DNA from: Mollicutes bacterium
GTDB lineage: Bacteria > Bacillota_I > Bacilli_A > Izemoplasmatales > Izemoplasmataceae
Assembly: GCA_003551455.1 (NCBI GenBank)
Contig: PUMR01000066.1
Span: 1 to 6,684, forward strand
DNA length: 6,684 nt
Direction of reading: 5' to 3'
Shown one piece after another: positions 1 through 4,797 of this stretch (position 1 is the first letter of the stretch; every line of letters starts with the position of its first letter). The notes under the pieces were generated by a model that saw only the letters and a program-made list of their open reading frames with translations, ran no database searches and was not told the origin of the DNA. The position numbers and the translations under genes were made by a program.

Positions 1-399
1 AAAGAAGGAGTATGCTGGGAGTTTTACCCAGCTGAGTGCGAAGAGTGCGGGAACACGGCTTTAGTACCGAGATTACCTGAGAAAGTGAAAGATGATCACT
101 ACCTTGGATATGCTGACGAGATACCAGAAAGAACAATAGGAGCACTTCGACGTTACTGTATGGAGTTCATAGCACCTGGTGACTTCTTGATGTCCGTACT
201 AGAGGATAAACTACTAGGGGCAATGATGCATGGTGATATCGAGAATGTAGAAGCACTCCCAGCGATTGTAACGTACGTCTATAACGAACTTCCAGCGGAC
301 AGCTGGGGAGATGAAGAGTCGGTACGACGTTGGTTAGCGAAGGGCAACAATGAGAGGCTCCACCACACACATCGCGTACCACAAGGAGGTATAGTATGA
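1..399 (+). CDS. 3' part of a phage protein of unknown function, truncated by the window edge
   Basis: The frame is open from base 1 with no start in view, so the gene begins upstream. A GTG at 85 is an internal possibility but has no SD, and the frame continues unbroken before it. The 132 visible residues have two parts. The first holds a CxxC (ECEECGN, about residues 12-18) with another Cys at residue 5, like the end of a zinc ribbon. The second, from about residue 40, contains IPERTIGALRRYCMEFIAPG, a D-x-x-N stretch (DIENVEALP), YNELPADSWG and VRRWL. That pattern resembles a C-terminal domain common in phage hypothetical proteins (helical, ending in a W-G-S/D-x-x-x-V-x-x-W-L-like motif), whose function I do not know. 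The stop overlaps the next start (ATGA at 396-399), and the downstream SD AAGGAGGT (383-390) lies inside this gene, so the two are probably translationally coupled. Confidence 0.85.
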   Translation, partial: KEGVCWEFYPAECEECGNTALVPRLPEKVKDDHYLGYADEIPERTIGALRRYCMEFIAPGDFLMSVLEDKLLGAMMHGDIENVEALPAIVTYVYNELPADSWGDEESVRRWLAKGNNERLHHTHRVPQGGIV

Positions 400-1058
400 A
401 CCTTAGAGGGAATCCGAATGCTGACAAGAGGGACAGTTGGTTATTGATAATGGCTGGACCGCCAGGTTCAGGGAAGACGATGTTTGCTAACGCGTTCAGA
501 AATCTAGGCAACTCAGAAGGGGATGCTACCTGGAAGATCGTCAGTCGAGATGAGATCCGACATCAATACATCTACGAGAACTACGATCCAGTGATACCAC
601 AGAACGAGGTGTGGACACATGAGCTGGAGATGTCAGTAGTAGACCTCGAGAGAGCGGCCGTAGAGATATACGGACTACAAGGTTTTAACGTAGTAATAGA
701 CGATACAAACTTGACACGTAGCAGTAGGAAGACTTGGATCAATATGAAGTACATTATAGGAGCGACACCAATAATTGTAACGGTCGAAGCGCCACTAGAT
801 ATGTGTTTAGAGATGACCGAGGGTAAGATTGCGGAGAACCGTGTTAGAGAAACCTACAAAAGGTGGGAGAGTGAACTACCGTTAGACGCTCACCAAGAAG
901 GGTGCGAGATAGTAGAGCTAGCGTATACGAAAAACTGGTGTGGAAGGTATGAGTGGAAGTTTAGGAGCAATGAGGAACTCCTATGTAGTGCTATAGGTAG
1001 TGAGATAACAACTTCAGCTCTGGAGTATGCTGCAGAGCAATGGTGGGAGGGCTACTAA
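396..1058 (+). CDS. P-loop kinase related to phage polynucleotide 5'-kinase
   Basis: This 220-aa protein carries the signatures of the T4 Pnk-type kinase domain (AAA_33-like P-loop kinases). The Walker A is GPPGSGKT at residues 21-28. SRDEIRH (50-56) resembles the T4 Pnk NRDDYR segment, where the acidic residue binds the 5'-OH substrate. IDDTNLTRSSR (101-111) matches the DTNLNPERR region containing the lid arginines. The family transfers the gamma phosphate of ATP to a 5'-OH of RNA or DNA. In phages it often works with RNA ligase to repair cleaved tRNA, but no ligase or 3'-phosphatase domain is visible here. The C-terminal ~60 residues are not recognisable. The ATG start is supported by AAGGAGGT at 383-390 and overlaps the upstream stop. 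Kinase fold confidence is high. The substrate (RNA, DNA or a small molecule) is inferred and could differ. Confidence 0.85.
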   Translation: MNLRGNPNADKRDSWLLIMAGPPGSGKTMFANAFRNLGNSEGDATWKIVSRDEIRHQYIYENYDPVIPQNEVWTHELEMSVVDLERAAVEIYGLQGFNVVIDDTNLTRSSRKTWINMKYIIGATPIIVTVEAPLDMCLEMTEGKIAENRVRETYKRWESELPLDAHQEGCEIVELAYTKNWCGRYEWKFRSNEELLCSAIGSEITTSALEYAAEQWWEGY

Positions 1059-1270
1059 TGGGTAGCCGAAGACATCACGATCCTGAGGTTAGGAAGAAAG
1101 CAGATGCTCAGAGCGAATACTGTAAGAAACACGATCTACCACACTTTGCACCTCGAAACGGTCACTGCTTCCTCTGTAAGAAGCAGATCTACGACAGAAT
1201 CCGCTACGAAACAGCAGCTAACGAACTGATCACAGGTTGTCCTTGGTGCCATTACAGTTACTGCGGCTAG
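1058..1270 (+). CDS. small zinc-ribbon protein, function unknown
   Basis: The ATG at 1058 overlaps the kinase stop (TAATG), with a GGGAGG SD at 1045-1050. An earlier in-frame TTG at 1040 lies before that SD and is not needed. The product is 70 aa. It has a basic N-terminus (GSRRHHDPEVRKK), then C37-x2-C40 (CFLC) and C61-x2-C64-H (CPWCH), spaced as a four-cysteine zinc ribbon, plus C22 and a near-terminal C69. A zinc-stabilised nucleic-acid or protein contact role is plausible for such a fold but is only inferred. Its position directly behind the kinase, with overlapping codons, implies co-translation. The gene is followed immediately by a tandem-repeat tract. Confidence 0.8.
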   Translation: MGSRRHHDPEVRKKADAQSEYCKKHDLPHFAPRNGHCFLCKKQIYDRIRYETAANELITGCPWCHYSYCG

Positions 1271-1345
1271 TACGCTAGGGAGTTGCACTAGGGAATACGC
1301 TAGGGAGTTGCACTAGGGAATACGCTAGGGAGTTGCTAGGGAGTT
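1271..1345 (+). repeat. 25-bp tandem direct repeat, about three copies
   Basis: Units begin at 1271, 1296 and 1321. Each starts TACGCTAGGGAGTTGC. The first two are identical over 25 bp, and the third diverges after 15-16 bp into GCTAGGGAGTT, which is itself an internal partial repeat. The tract begins right after the TAG of the upstream gene and ends just before an AAAGGAGGT SD (1349-1357). The core TACGCTAGGGA-GTTG recurs in altered form at 3176-3190 and 4798-4813, so this is a dispersed intergenic element rather than only a local slippage product. Confidence 0.9.
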
Positions 1346-1364
1346 ACGAAAGGAGGTAATTCTA

Positions 1365-1502
1365 TTGTGTAGCGGCCTTCACAATTATCAGATGATAGGA
1401 TTTAGTTTTCCAGCGGACACTATCAGAGATCCGTACTATAACACTGTATGGGTTTGTACTGAGTGTGGAGCTACAACGTACGATGTGCTGTCGCTGAATT
1501 AA
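1365..1502 (+). CDS. 45-aa CxxC protein, function unknown
   Basis: A TTG start at 1365 follows a perfect AAAGGAGGT SD (1349-1357) by 7 nt. TTG starts also occur at 4074 and 5018 in this window with the same SD style, which supports the call despite the small size. The 45-aa product has C2, H6 and a C31-x2-C34 knuckle in WVCTECGATTYD, a typical zinc-ribbon half-site. The other two ligands could be C2 and H6, or come from a dimer. The stop at 1500-1502 overlaps the next SD by two bases, so it probably lies in one transcript with the genes that follow. No specific family is recognised. Confidence 0.7.
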   Translation: MCSGLHNYQMIGFSFPADTIRDPYYNTVWVCTECGATTYDVLSLN

Positions 1503-1511
1503 GGAGGTGAT
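1501..1511 (+). promoter_or_regulatory. extended Shine-Dalgarno site for the 1516 gene
   Basis: AAGGAGGTGAT is complementary to 11 consecutive bases of a Firmicute 16S rRNA 3' tail, an unusually long match. The standard start codons close to it do not open the long frame. GTG at 1507 lies inside the SD, and TTG at 1511 is in a different frame that stops after 16 residues. Confidence 0.75.
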
Positions 1512-1515
1512 TGCA

Positions 1516-1686
1516 GTACGAAAAGCCTCTATACTTGTTATGTTCCTCGGATGGTTCGTAACTGTTATAAGTAATATGCATAAAGATCCTGTATGGGGAG
1601 CGTTAGTACCGTTGCATGCGTTTCTTGTGGCGTGGGTTTGGGATATCGAGATGAACAATCGAGAGGAAGGTGACAATGATGGCTAA
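1516..1686 (+). CDS. small two-helix membrane protein with abnormal start codon
   Basis: The frame downstream of the SD reads (V)RKASILVMFLGWFVTVIS, then NMHKDPVWG, then ALVPLHAFLVAWVW, then an acidic tail ending DNDG. That is a basic N-terminus, one hydrophobic helix, a short loop, a second helix and a charged end: a textbook small inner-membrane protein (orientation and function unknown). The expected start, 8 nt after GGAGG, is GTA at 1516, not a normal initiation codon. ATT at 1510 is also in frame, and the first ATG is at 1540 without SD. Either a non-standard codon is used or a start codon has mutated. I place the start at 1516 because it gives a typical MRK-like N-terminus. The gene overlaps the next one by 11 nt and contains its SD, so the frame is under plausible selection. 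Confidence 0.5.
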   Translation, partial: VRKASILVMFLGWFVTVISNMHKDPVWGALVPLHAFLVAWVWDIEMNNREEGDNDG

Positions 1687-1915
1687 CAACTTCTGGGACG
1701 AAGAGGTAGATATCGCGGAGATTGGTAAAGGCCGTAATACAGTGAAGTTCAGTGCGGTCAAGAAGGGTGATCGTGAGTATGTCAGTGTCAGAGAATGGTT
1801 TACAACTAAAGGAGGTGAAGAGCGACCGACTAAGAAGGGAATCGTGATACCGAAGGAATTGGTTGAAGACTACGTATCGTTTATCGAGATAGGTTTGGAT
1901 GAACTCGAAACCTAA
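1676..1915 (+). CDS. PC4/p15 (YdbC-type) single-stranded nucleic-acid-binding protein
   Basis: This 79-aa protein closely resembles the bacterial PC4-like family (eukaryotic coactivator PC4; Firmicute YdbC). A short acidic lead (about residues 8-15) is followed by beta-strand segments NTVKFSAVKKGDREYVSVREW (split near residues 21-41), then the family hallmark RPTKKGIVIP (residues 50-59) and a C-terminal helix from KELVEDYVSF. Members dimerise and bind single-stranded DNA or unwound duplex, and in phages they can act as SSB-like or transcription-modulating proteins. The start is ATG 1676 or ATG 1679. AGGAAGG (1664-1670) gives 5 or 8 nt spacing, and GTG 1670 overlaps the SD. It lies inside a run of small genes, consistent with early-region expression. 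The family call is confident; the role in this element is inferred. Confidence 0.85.
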   Translation: MMANNFWDEEVDIAEIGKGRNTVKFSAVKKGDREYVSVREWFTTKGGEERPTKKGIVIPKELVEDYVSFIEIGLDELET

Positions 1916-1945
1916 ATAACTGGTTGAAGACCAGGAGGGTTTCTT

Positions 1946-2104
1946 ATGAAACGTTTGAAAGAGTGGATATTCGTCGCAGGAGTAGTAGCAGTACTAGGTG
2001 CATTTGCTTCTGGGCTAGCTCTACAGTCTATACCTGTACAACTATTAGCTATAGGTGTTCTCATAGGGTTATATGTCATAATATCCAGACAGGAGTCTAA
2101 ATAG
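1946..2104 (+). CDS. 52-aa two-helix membrane protein
   Basis: ATG 1946 has a good SD (AGGAGGG, 1932-1938). The product begins MKRLKEW, has a first hydrophobic span at about residues 8-26 (VAGVVAVLGAFASGLAL), a short Pro-containing turn, a second span at about 30-46 (PVQLLAIGVLIGLYVII) and a short polar tail SRQESK. This is holin- or phage small-membrane-protein-like in shape, but size and hydropathy alone cannot assign lysis function, and no endolysin is next to it. Its 5' end is partly duplicated about 320 bp downstream (see 2268-2420), showing that this locus has been copied. Confidence 0.7.
   Translation: MKRLKEWIFVAGVVAVLGAFASGLALQSIPVQLLAIGVLIGLYVIISRQESK
1972..1992 (+). repeat. 21-bp exact repeat, partner at 2291-2311
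   Basis: This stretch inside the membrane-protein gene at 1946 is identical to 2291-2311 in the chimeric remnant, in the same codon phase, with weaker similarity for about 25 bp upstream. It marks the extent of a copied 5' gene end. Confidence 0.85.
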
Positions 2105-2160
2105 AATATGCGAATGTGGAATGTAGACAGCATCTGTTAGGTGAACACCTGGAGATGCAT

Positions 2161-2280
2161 ATGTTTGTTGGTACCATGAGGAAAAATAAGAGAATCACAG
2201 GGTACATCGAACGCGATCTAGTAGAACCACAAAACATTAAGCGACGACAACCATCATCTTCGGGACGATGCATTGGTTGA
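2161..2280 (+). CDS. possible 39-aa basic protein
   Basis: ATG 2161 follows GGAG (2151-2154) by 6 nt. The product is MFVGTMRKNKRITGYIERD..., strongly basic, and ends RRQPSSSGRCIG. The same frame is open upstream to 2101, with GTG 2116 and ATG 2155 as other starts, giving CRQHLLGEHLEMH before it. It overlaps the ORF at 2268 in another frame. Just before the SD is the palindrome AGGTGAACACCT (2139-2150). The sequence reads like protein, but no family is recognised and the region shows signs of rearrangement, so it may be a remnant. Confidence 0.4.
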   Translation: MFVGTMRKNKRITGYIERDLVEPQNIKRRQPSSSGRCIG

Positions 2281-2420
2281 AGAGATGGAGCGTCGCAGGA
2301 GTAGTAGCAGTCGCCAATAGAACAGCCTATGTTACTATAAACGAGGAGGAAAGCAGGAGGGAGCTACTAGGGAGATGCGAGAATTGTAAACAACGGTATG
2401 AACAGAGTATTGAGGAGTAA
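2268..2420 (+). pseudogene. chimeric remnant: membrane-protein 5' end fused to half a zinc ribbon
   Basis: The 50-aa frame starts MHWLKRWSVAGVVAV, matching MKRLKEWIFVAGVVAV of the gene at 1946. A 21-bp stretch (2291-2311) is identical to 1972-1992, in the same reading frame. After the match the sequence switches to ANRTAYVTINEEESRRELLG, then RCENCKQRYEQSIEE and TAA (2418). Directly past that stop, still in frame, come codons for PCYSCRAKKGG and then the start of the next gene. CENC and CYSC form a normal C-x2-C...C-x2-C zinc ribbon if the TAA is ignored. No convincing SD precedes ATG 2268. The simplest reading is a deletion or recombination scar joining two genes, followed by a nonsense change. 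A short expressed protein, or stop readthrough, cannot be excluded. Confidence 0.5.
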
Positions 2421-2459
2421 CCCTGCTACAGTTGTAGGGCGAAGAAGGGAGGTGCGTTG

Positions 2460-2810
2460 ATGGATATATCATCGTATGATGGTGAGGAGATACTGGAAGA
2501 GGCGCTTAACGACAAAGCACGTAGGGAAGTAATGCAATGTAAACGATGTGGTAGCGTACGTGTCAGTATCGCATATAAAGCGCATCCTAGATTACATCAA
2601 GATAAAGCCGATGCGATATACTACGTTATATCGCTATTCTGCGAAGCATGCCGCTACGTATCGAGTACTAATGTGGTACTACCACGAGATAAAGCCGAAC
2701 CTATAACCGAGAGACTAGTTAACGAACGTCCTCTACGATTAACTATAGGTTGGCTGTATAGCACGGTCCTAGGTTTACTACAAGAAATGGGAGGGACATT
2801 CTTCGAATGA
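2460..2810 (+). CDS. 116-aa zinc-ribbon protein, function unknown
   Basis: GGGAGGTG (2447-2454) precedes TTG 2457 and ATG 2460. ATG is chosen for its standard codon and the 7-nt gap from GGAGG. An acidic N-terminal helix (DGEEILEEALNDKARREVM) is followed by C27-x2-C30 (CKRCGS), a strand-rich middle (VRVSIAYKAHPR), then C61-x2-C64 (CEAC), forming one zinc ribbon with a long 30-residue insert. The C-terminal half (RPLRLTIGWLYSTVLGLLQEMG) is helical and moderately hydrophobic but not clearly a membrane span. No family was recognised. The stop overlaps the next start (ATGA, 2807-2810), implying coupling to the membrane protein that follows. Confidence 0.75.
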   Translation: MDISSYDGEEILEEALNDKARREVMQCKRCGSVRVSIAYKAHPRLHQDKADAIYYVISLFCEACRYVSSTNVVLPRDKAEPITERLVNERPLRLTIGWLYSTVLGLLQEMGGTFFE

Positions 2811-2926
2811 TAACTCTATATACGCGATCATTTCAGTTCCTATTCCTGATAAGTATGTTAGGCTTACTATGTGCTACGATTCGAGAGGAGATACGTGATC
2901 CATTTTGGAAGTACTGGAACAAATAA
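2807..2926 (+). CDS. 39-aa single-span membrane protein
   Basis: ATG 2807 overlaps the upstream TGA (ATGA). GGGAGGG (2790-2796) can serve as SD with about 10 nt spacing. The product is MITLYTRSFQ, then a hydrophobic segment FLFLISMLGLLCATI (about residues 11-25), then REEIRDPFWKYWNK, a charged and aromatic tail. The D-P-(F/V)-W element also occurs in the membrane protein at 1516 (HKDPVWG), so the two may be distant relatives. Too short to assign; coupling and hydropathy are the main support. Confidence 0.6.
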   Translation: MITLYTRSFQFLFLISMLGLLCATIREEIRDPFWKYWNK

Positions 2927-2953
2927 CTAACTAATTCCTAGGAGGGATTTACG

Positions 2954-3115
2954 ATGTTAGATAAGTTTAAGAGGCGTGTTGCAGACATCGCTAAGGATGC
3001 TCGTATATTCGTTAAGTACGCCGGAGGAAAACAGAAAGGCCAACTAGAGGATATCGCGAGTCTGTTGGAAGAAGCTAATAGGCGACTTGAGGAAATGGAG
3101 ACGGACACCGAGTAA
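2954..3115 (+). CDS. 53-aa charged, helical (coiled-coil) protein
   Basis: A clear AGGAGGG SD (2940-2946) stands 7 nt before ATG 2954. The product MLDKFKRRVADIAKDARIF... has a basic amphipathic N-terminal half and an acidic heptad-like C-terminal half (LEDIASLLEEANRRLEEMETD, residues about 31-51, with Leu/Ile at a/d positions), suggesting a short coiled coil or dimerising helix. No family recognised. It is the last gene before a gap with two hairpins. Confidence 0.7.
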   Translation: MLDKFKRRVADIAKDARIFVKYAGGKQKGQLEDIASLLEEANRRLEEMETDTE

Positions 3116-3124
3116 CTGCTAATC

Positions 3125-3150
3125 GCCCTCCCAGCACCATACGGGAGGGT
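3125..3150 (+). terminator. hairpin after the 2954 gene, possible weak terminator or mRNA structure
   Basis: CCCTCCC (3126-3132) pairs perfectly with GGGAGGG (3143-3149) across a 10-nt loop, with a further G-U closing pair. It sits 10 nt after a stop codon. There is no T tract downstream, so intrinsic termination is uncertain. Processing, mRNA protection or a protein site are alternatives. The right arm also looks like an SD but has no start after it. Confidence 0.45.
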
Positions 3151-3169
3151 AAGCGCCCAATTAAGCGAG

Positions 3170-3199
3170 CTCTGGTATGCTAGGGCGTTGACGCCAGAG
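3170..3199 (+). promoter_or_regulatory. second hairpin containing the dispersed GCTAGGG motif, upstream of 3221 gene
   Basis: CTCTGG (3170-3175) is complementary to CCAGAG (3194-3199). Inside it, GGCGT-TG-ACGCC (3184-3195) can form a competing stem. The enclosed TATGCTAGGGCGTTG (3176-3190) is a variant of the motif repeated at 1271-1345 and 4798-4813. The structure ends 9 nt before the AAGGAGGG SD of the next gene. Function not known; it could be an operator or an mRNA fold affecting translation. Confidence 0.4.
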
Positions 3200-3220
3200 T
3201 TATTAAAAGGAGGGTTAACA

Positions 3221-3550
3221 ATGGAAGTACGCTGCAGTGCTACTATTGAGGAGTGTAAGAAGTTCATGGCAGAAAGCGGTAAAGGGTATCTTAAGGTTAT
3301 ATTCAAAATTACAGATGGGCCACTAAAGAACTTTAGAGTTATAGAGTATGTACCCCAGTTTCAGGAGCAACCGGATCAAATATACCAACTAAGCGCCATG
3401 ATCGATATACCGATTATATCGTTGGAGAATTACCCAGCACAGGCTGAAGGGTGGGAAGGTGTTATTGCGGTAACTGATAAAGTTAAAGATGGTACAACGC
3501 ATGATACGAGTGCCTACGTGCGGCTGTATGTGGATTGGGAACACATATAA
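3221..3550 (+). CDS. paralogous ~110-aa beta-rich protein, copy A
   Basis: ATG 3221 is preceded by AAAAGGAGGG with 7 nt spacing; an upstream in-frame TTG (3188) lies in the hairpin and is not used. The 109-aa product is MEVRCSATIEEC..., with GKGYLKVIFKITDGPLKNFRV (about residues 20-40), IYQLSAM (54-60) and EGWEGVI (76-82). The pattern Y-x-K-V-x-F-x-I-T-D-G-P-x-x-x-x-x-V resembles strands of phage single-strand-binding or DUF669-like proteins, which have an OB-like core, but this is a weak, by-eye resemblance. The neighbour at 3596 is a clear paralogue, about half identical over the first 82 residues with no gap. Acidic overall. Possible nucleic-acid accessory protein; unproven. Confidence 0.75.
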   Translation: MEVRCSATIEECKKFMAESGKGYLKVIFKITDGPLKNFRVIEYVPQFQEQPDQIYQLSAMIDIPIISLENYPAQAEGWEGVIAVTDKVKDGTTHDTSAYVRLYVDWEHI

Positions 3551-3553
3551 CTC

Positions 3554-3569
3554 GACGTTAGTTACTATT
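3554..3569 (+). repeat. 16-bp element shared with the 46-bp terminal repeats
   Basis: GACGTTAGTTACTATT here is identical to the start of the repeat units at 6573-6588, 6619-6634 and 6665-6680, over 3 kb away. It lies in the 45-bp gap between the two paralogous genes. A 16-bp exact match is unlikely by chance in a window this size. No good -35/-10 pair is visible around it. Confidence 0.75.
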
Positions 3570-3595
3570 GAGGTTTGAGACTAGGAGGTATAGCG

Positions 3596-3934
3596 ATGAA
3601 AGTACGTTGCGGAGCGACTCTTAAGGAGTGTACTGAGTACAGGACACAGACTGGTAGGGAGTATTTTAAGGTTAAGTTCAAGATAACAGACGGTCCACTG
3701 GAGAAGATCGTTGTAGCAGATTATATACCAGAGTTTGAAGCGCAGTTACTGCCAATATACTACCTCAGCGAACTCGTAGGAGTGTCAATTGCGTCGATAC
3801 AAAGCTGTCCAGAGCAGATCGAAGGATGGGAGGGAGTTATTATAGTTACAATCGATCCAGATCGTCAGGTTGAAACAGAGGAGTTTTTAGGGTTAGACAT
3901 TGCATGGGAGGAGATTCATAGAGGAGATTCATAA
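3596..3934 (+). CDS. paralogous ~110-aa beta-rich protein, copy B
   Basis: ATG 3596 with a TAGGAGGT SD (3582-3589, 6 nt gap); the in-frame upstream ATG/TTG-like starts before the SD are rejected. The 112-aa product, MKVRCGATLKEC..., aligns without gaps to copy A for about 82 residues and shares C5, C12, FKITDGPL (28-35), IYxLS and EGWEGVI. The conserved N-terminal V-R-C-x-A-T-x-x-E-C suggests a structural Cys pair or metal site kept in both copies. The extra C-terminal HRGDS arises from a 13-bp tandem duplication at the gene end (see 3908-3933). Tandem duplicates with diverged middles suggest separate partners or dosage. Function unknown. Confidence 0.75.
   Translation: MKVRCGATLKECTEYRTQTGREYFKVKFKITDGPLEKIVVADYIPEFEAQLLPIYYLSELVGVSIASIQSCPEQIEGWEGVIIVTIDPDRQVETEEFLGLDIAWEEIHRGDS
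3908..3933 (+). repeat. 13-bp tandem duplication that alters a C terminus
   Basis: GAGGAGATTCATA occurs twice back to back (3908-3920, 3921-3933). The first copy is read as E-E-I-H; the second, shifted one base, is read as R-G-D-S before TAA. Copy A of the paralogue ends DWEHI at the equivalent point, so the extension is probably recent. Confidence 0.85.
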
Positions 3935-3960
3935 GTGTATGAATCAGTAAAGGTTTGTGC

Positions 3961-4033
3961 CGCTACCTTAGGGCTGTGCCGCTACCTTAGGGCTGTATCG
4001 CTACCTTAGGGCTGTATCGCTACCTTAGGGTTG
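3961..4033 (+). repeat. 19-bp tandem direct repeat, four copies
   Basis: Units start at 3961, 3980, 3999 and 4018, with the conserved core CGCTACCTTAGGG(C/T)TG and a variable TGC/TAT join. The tract fills most of the gap between copy B and the TTG-started gene at 4074. The units contain CCTTAGG, a palindrome with a central T. The shared GCTA...AGGG...TG letters may relate it to the GCTAGGGAGTTG motif elsewhere, but that is tentative. Confidence 0.9.
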
Positions 4034-4039
4034 ATGTTA

Positions 4040-4054
4040 GTAGTGAATCACTAC
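4040..4054 (+). promoter_or_regulatory. 15-bp perfect-arm palindrome, candidate operator
   Basis: GTAGTGA-A-TCACTAC has 7-bp complementary arms around one central base, placed two bases before the AAAGGAGGT SD (4057-4065) of the 4074 gene. The position suits a repressor or translational-control site for that gene. Binding is inferred only from symmetry. Confidence 0.5.
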
Positions 4055-4073
4055 GTAAAGGAGGTAAGAGACG

Positions 4074-4742
4074 TTGCTGAAGAAGGCAGGAGTTGCGCTA
4101 GGTACAGCTGCGGCGGTACTAGGTATCTCCGCTAGTGTAGCAGCGATCTACCCGCCAAGTGCACTGGACCGTGAGTTGGCAGAGCAAGCTCATACGGAGG
4201 TGCGGGAGATTATCGACGAACGTAGAGGTAATCTGTTCTCGATATTCTTCCCACCTCCAAATCGTGATAGCTTCCAGAGGTTCTTCTCAGACAGAACAGG
4301 ACATCGAATTCTCCGACACACCGAGACAGCAACTCACGAGGTGTACCTCGGAACAGCCTACTACCAGCTCCTACTGCGTGCATATGACGCAGAACACAAG
4401 TATGATGAAGTAGATGACGAGACATTAGAACAACTAAGTAGGAGCGGTAGGCTAATTCGTATCCTACAACAGGTTGAGGTTGATGAACGTAAAGAGGCGA
4501 ATCCGGACGGTCTGCACTTGGTTCTCGAGATTGACGGAGAGATCGTACAGCCGGCCTATATTCTGATACAAGGTCGGACCCGCGGAGAGGCGGGGTACGT
4601 CGGATACGGAATTTACGAGTTTGACGTAGAAGATGTACCTGGAGCTGAAGATGGAGATAGGCTAGAAGGAAGGGCTACAATTAAATCGATATCCTATGCG
4701 GGTGAAACGGATATCGTAATACGGATGTCTGACATCCGATAA
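4074..4742 (+). CDS. exported or membrane-anchored protein of unknown function
   Basis: A TTG start at 4074 stands 8 nt after AAAGGAGGT. The 222-aa product opens with (M)LKK, then a hydrophobic Ala/Gly/Val stretch to about residue 25 (GVALGTAAAVLGISASVAA), like a Sec signal peptide or N-terminal anchor. A cleavage site near ASVAA|IYPP is possible. There is no Cys, so it is not a lipoprotein. The rest is soluble and charged: a helical section (ELAEQAHTEVREIIDERR), FFPPPNRDSFQRFF, an acidic helix (EHKYDEVDDETLEQLSR), then a beta-rich C-terminal half (LHLVLEIDGEIVQPAYILI... ATIKSISYAGETDIVIRM). No catalytic motif recognised. Candidate surface, periwall or superinfection-exclusion-type protein; purely a suggestion. 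A repeat array and palindrome upstream mark it as separately regulated. Confidence 0.75.
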   Translation: MLKKAGVALGTAAAVLGISASVAAIYPPSALDRELAEQAHTEVREIIDERRGNLFSIFFPPPNRDSFQRFFSDRTGHRILRHTETATHEVYLGTAYYQLLLRAYDAEHKYDEVDDETLEQLSRSGRLIRILQQVEVDERKEANPDGLHLVLEIDGEIVQPAYILIQGRTRGEAGYVGYGIYEFDVEDVPGAEDGDRLEGRATIKSISYAGETDIVIRMSDIR

Positions 4743-4758
4743 GTTAGATCTAAGCTGA

Positions 4759-4782
4759 CGGCCGGGGATATCTCCTCGGCTG
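4759..4782 (+). terminator. GC-rich hairpin after the exported-protein gene
   Basis: CGGCCGGGGA pairs with TCCTCGGCTG across a 4-base TATC loop (10 pairs, two of them G-U). It begins 17 nt after the stop. The following bases, GACTAATACTATTAATA, are AT-rich but lack a T run, so termination would be weak. It is the best terminator candidate in the window. Confidence 0.5.
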
Positions 4783-4797
4783 GACTAATACTATTAA

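Noticed and set aside
2249..2270. possible UUCG tetraloop hairpin before ATG 2268
   Set aside because: Only one pair closes the TTCG loop before mismatches; outer CATC/GATG arms need an uneven internal loop, so it is not convincing.
3181..3220. TTGACG at 3188 as a -35 box
   Set aside because: No -10-like hexamer occurs 16-18 bp downstream, and the bases belong to a hairpin and the dispersed motif.
2938..3306. minus-strand open frame covering the coiled-coil gene and copy A
   Set aside because: It has no SD, lies opposite two well-supported + genes with SDs, and its composition is that of an antisense shadow.
4159..4413. alternative + frame inside the exported-protein gene
   Set aside because: No SD before its ATG and fully contained in a longer frame with a strong SD and signal-like N-terminus.
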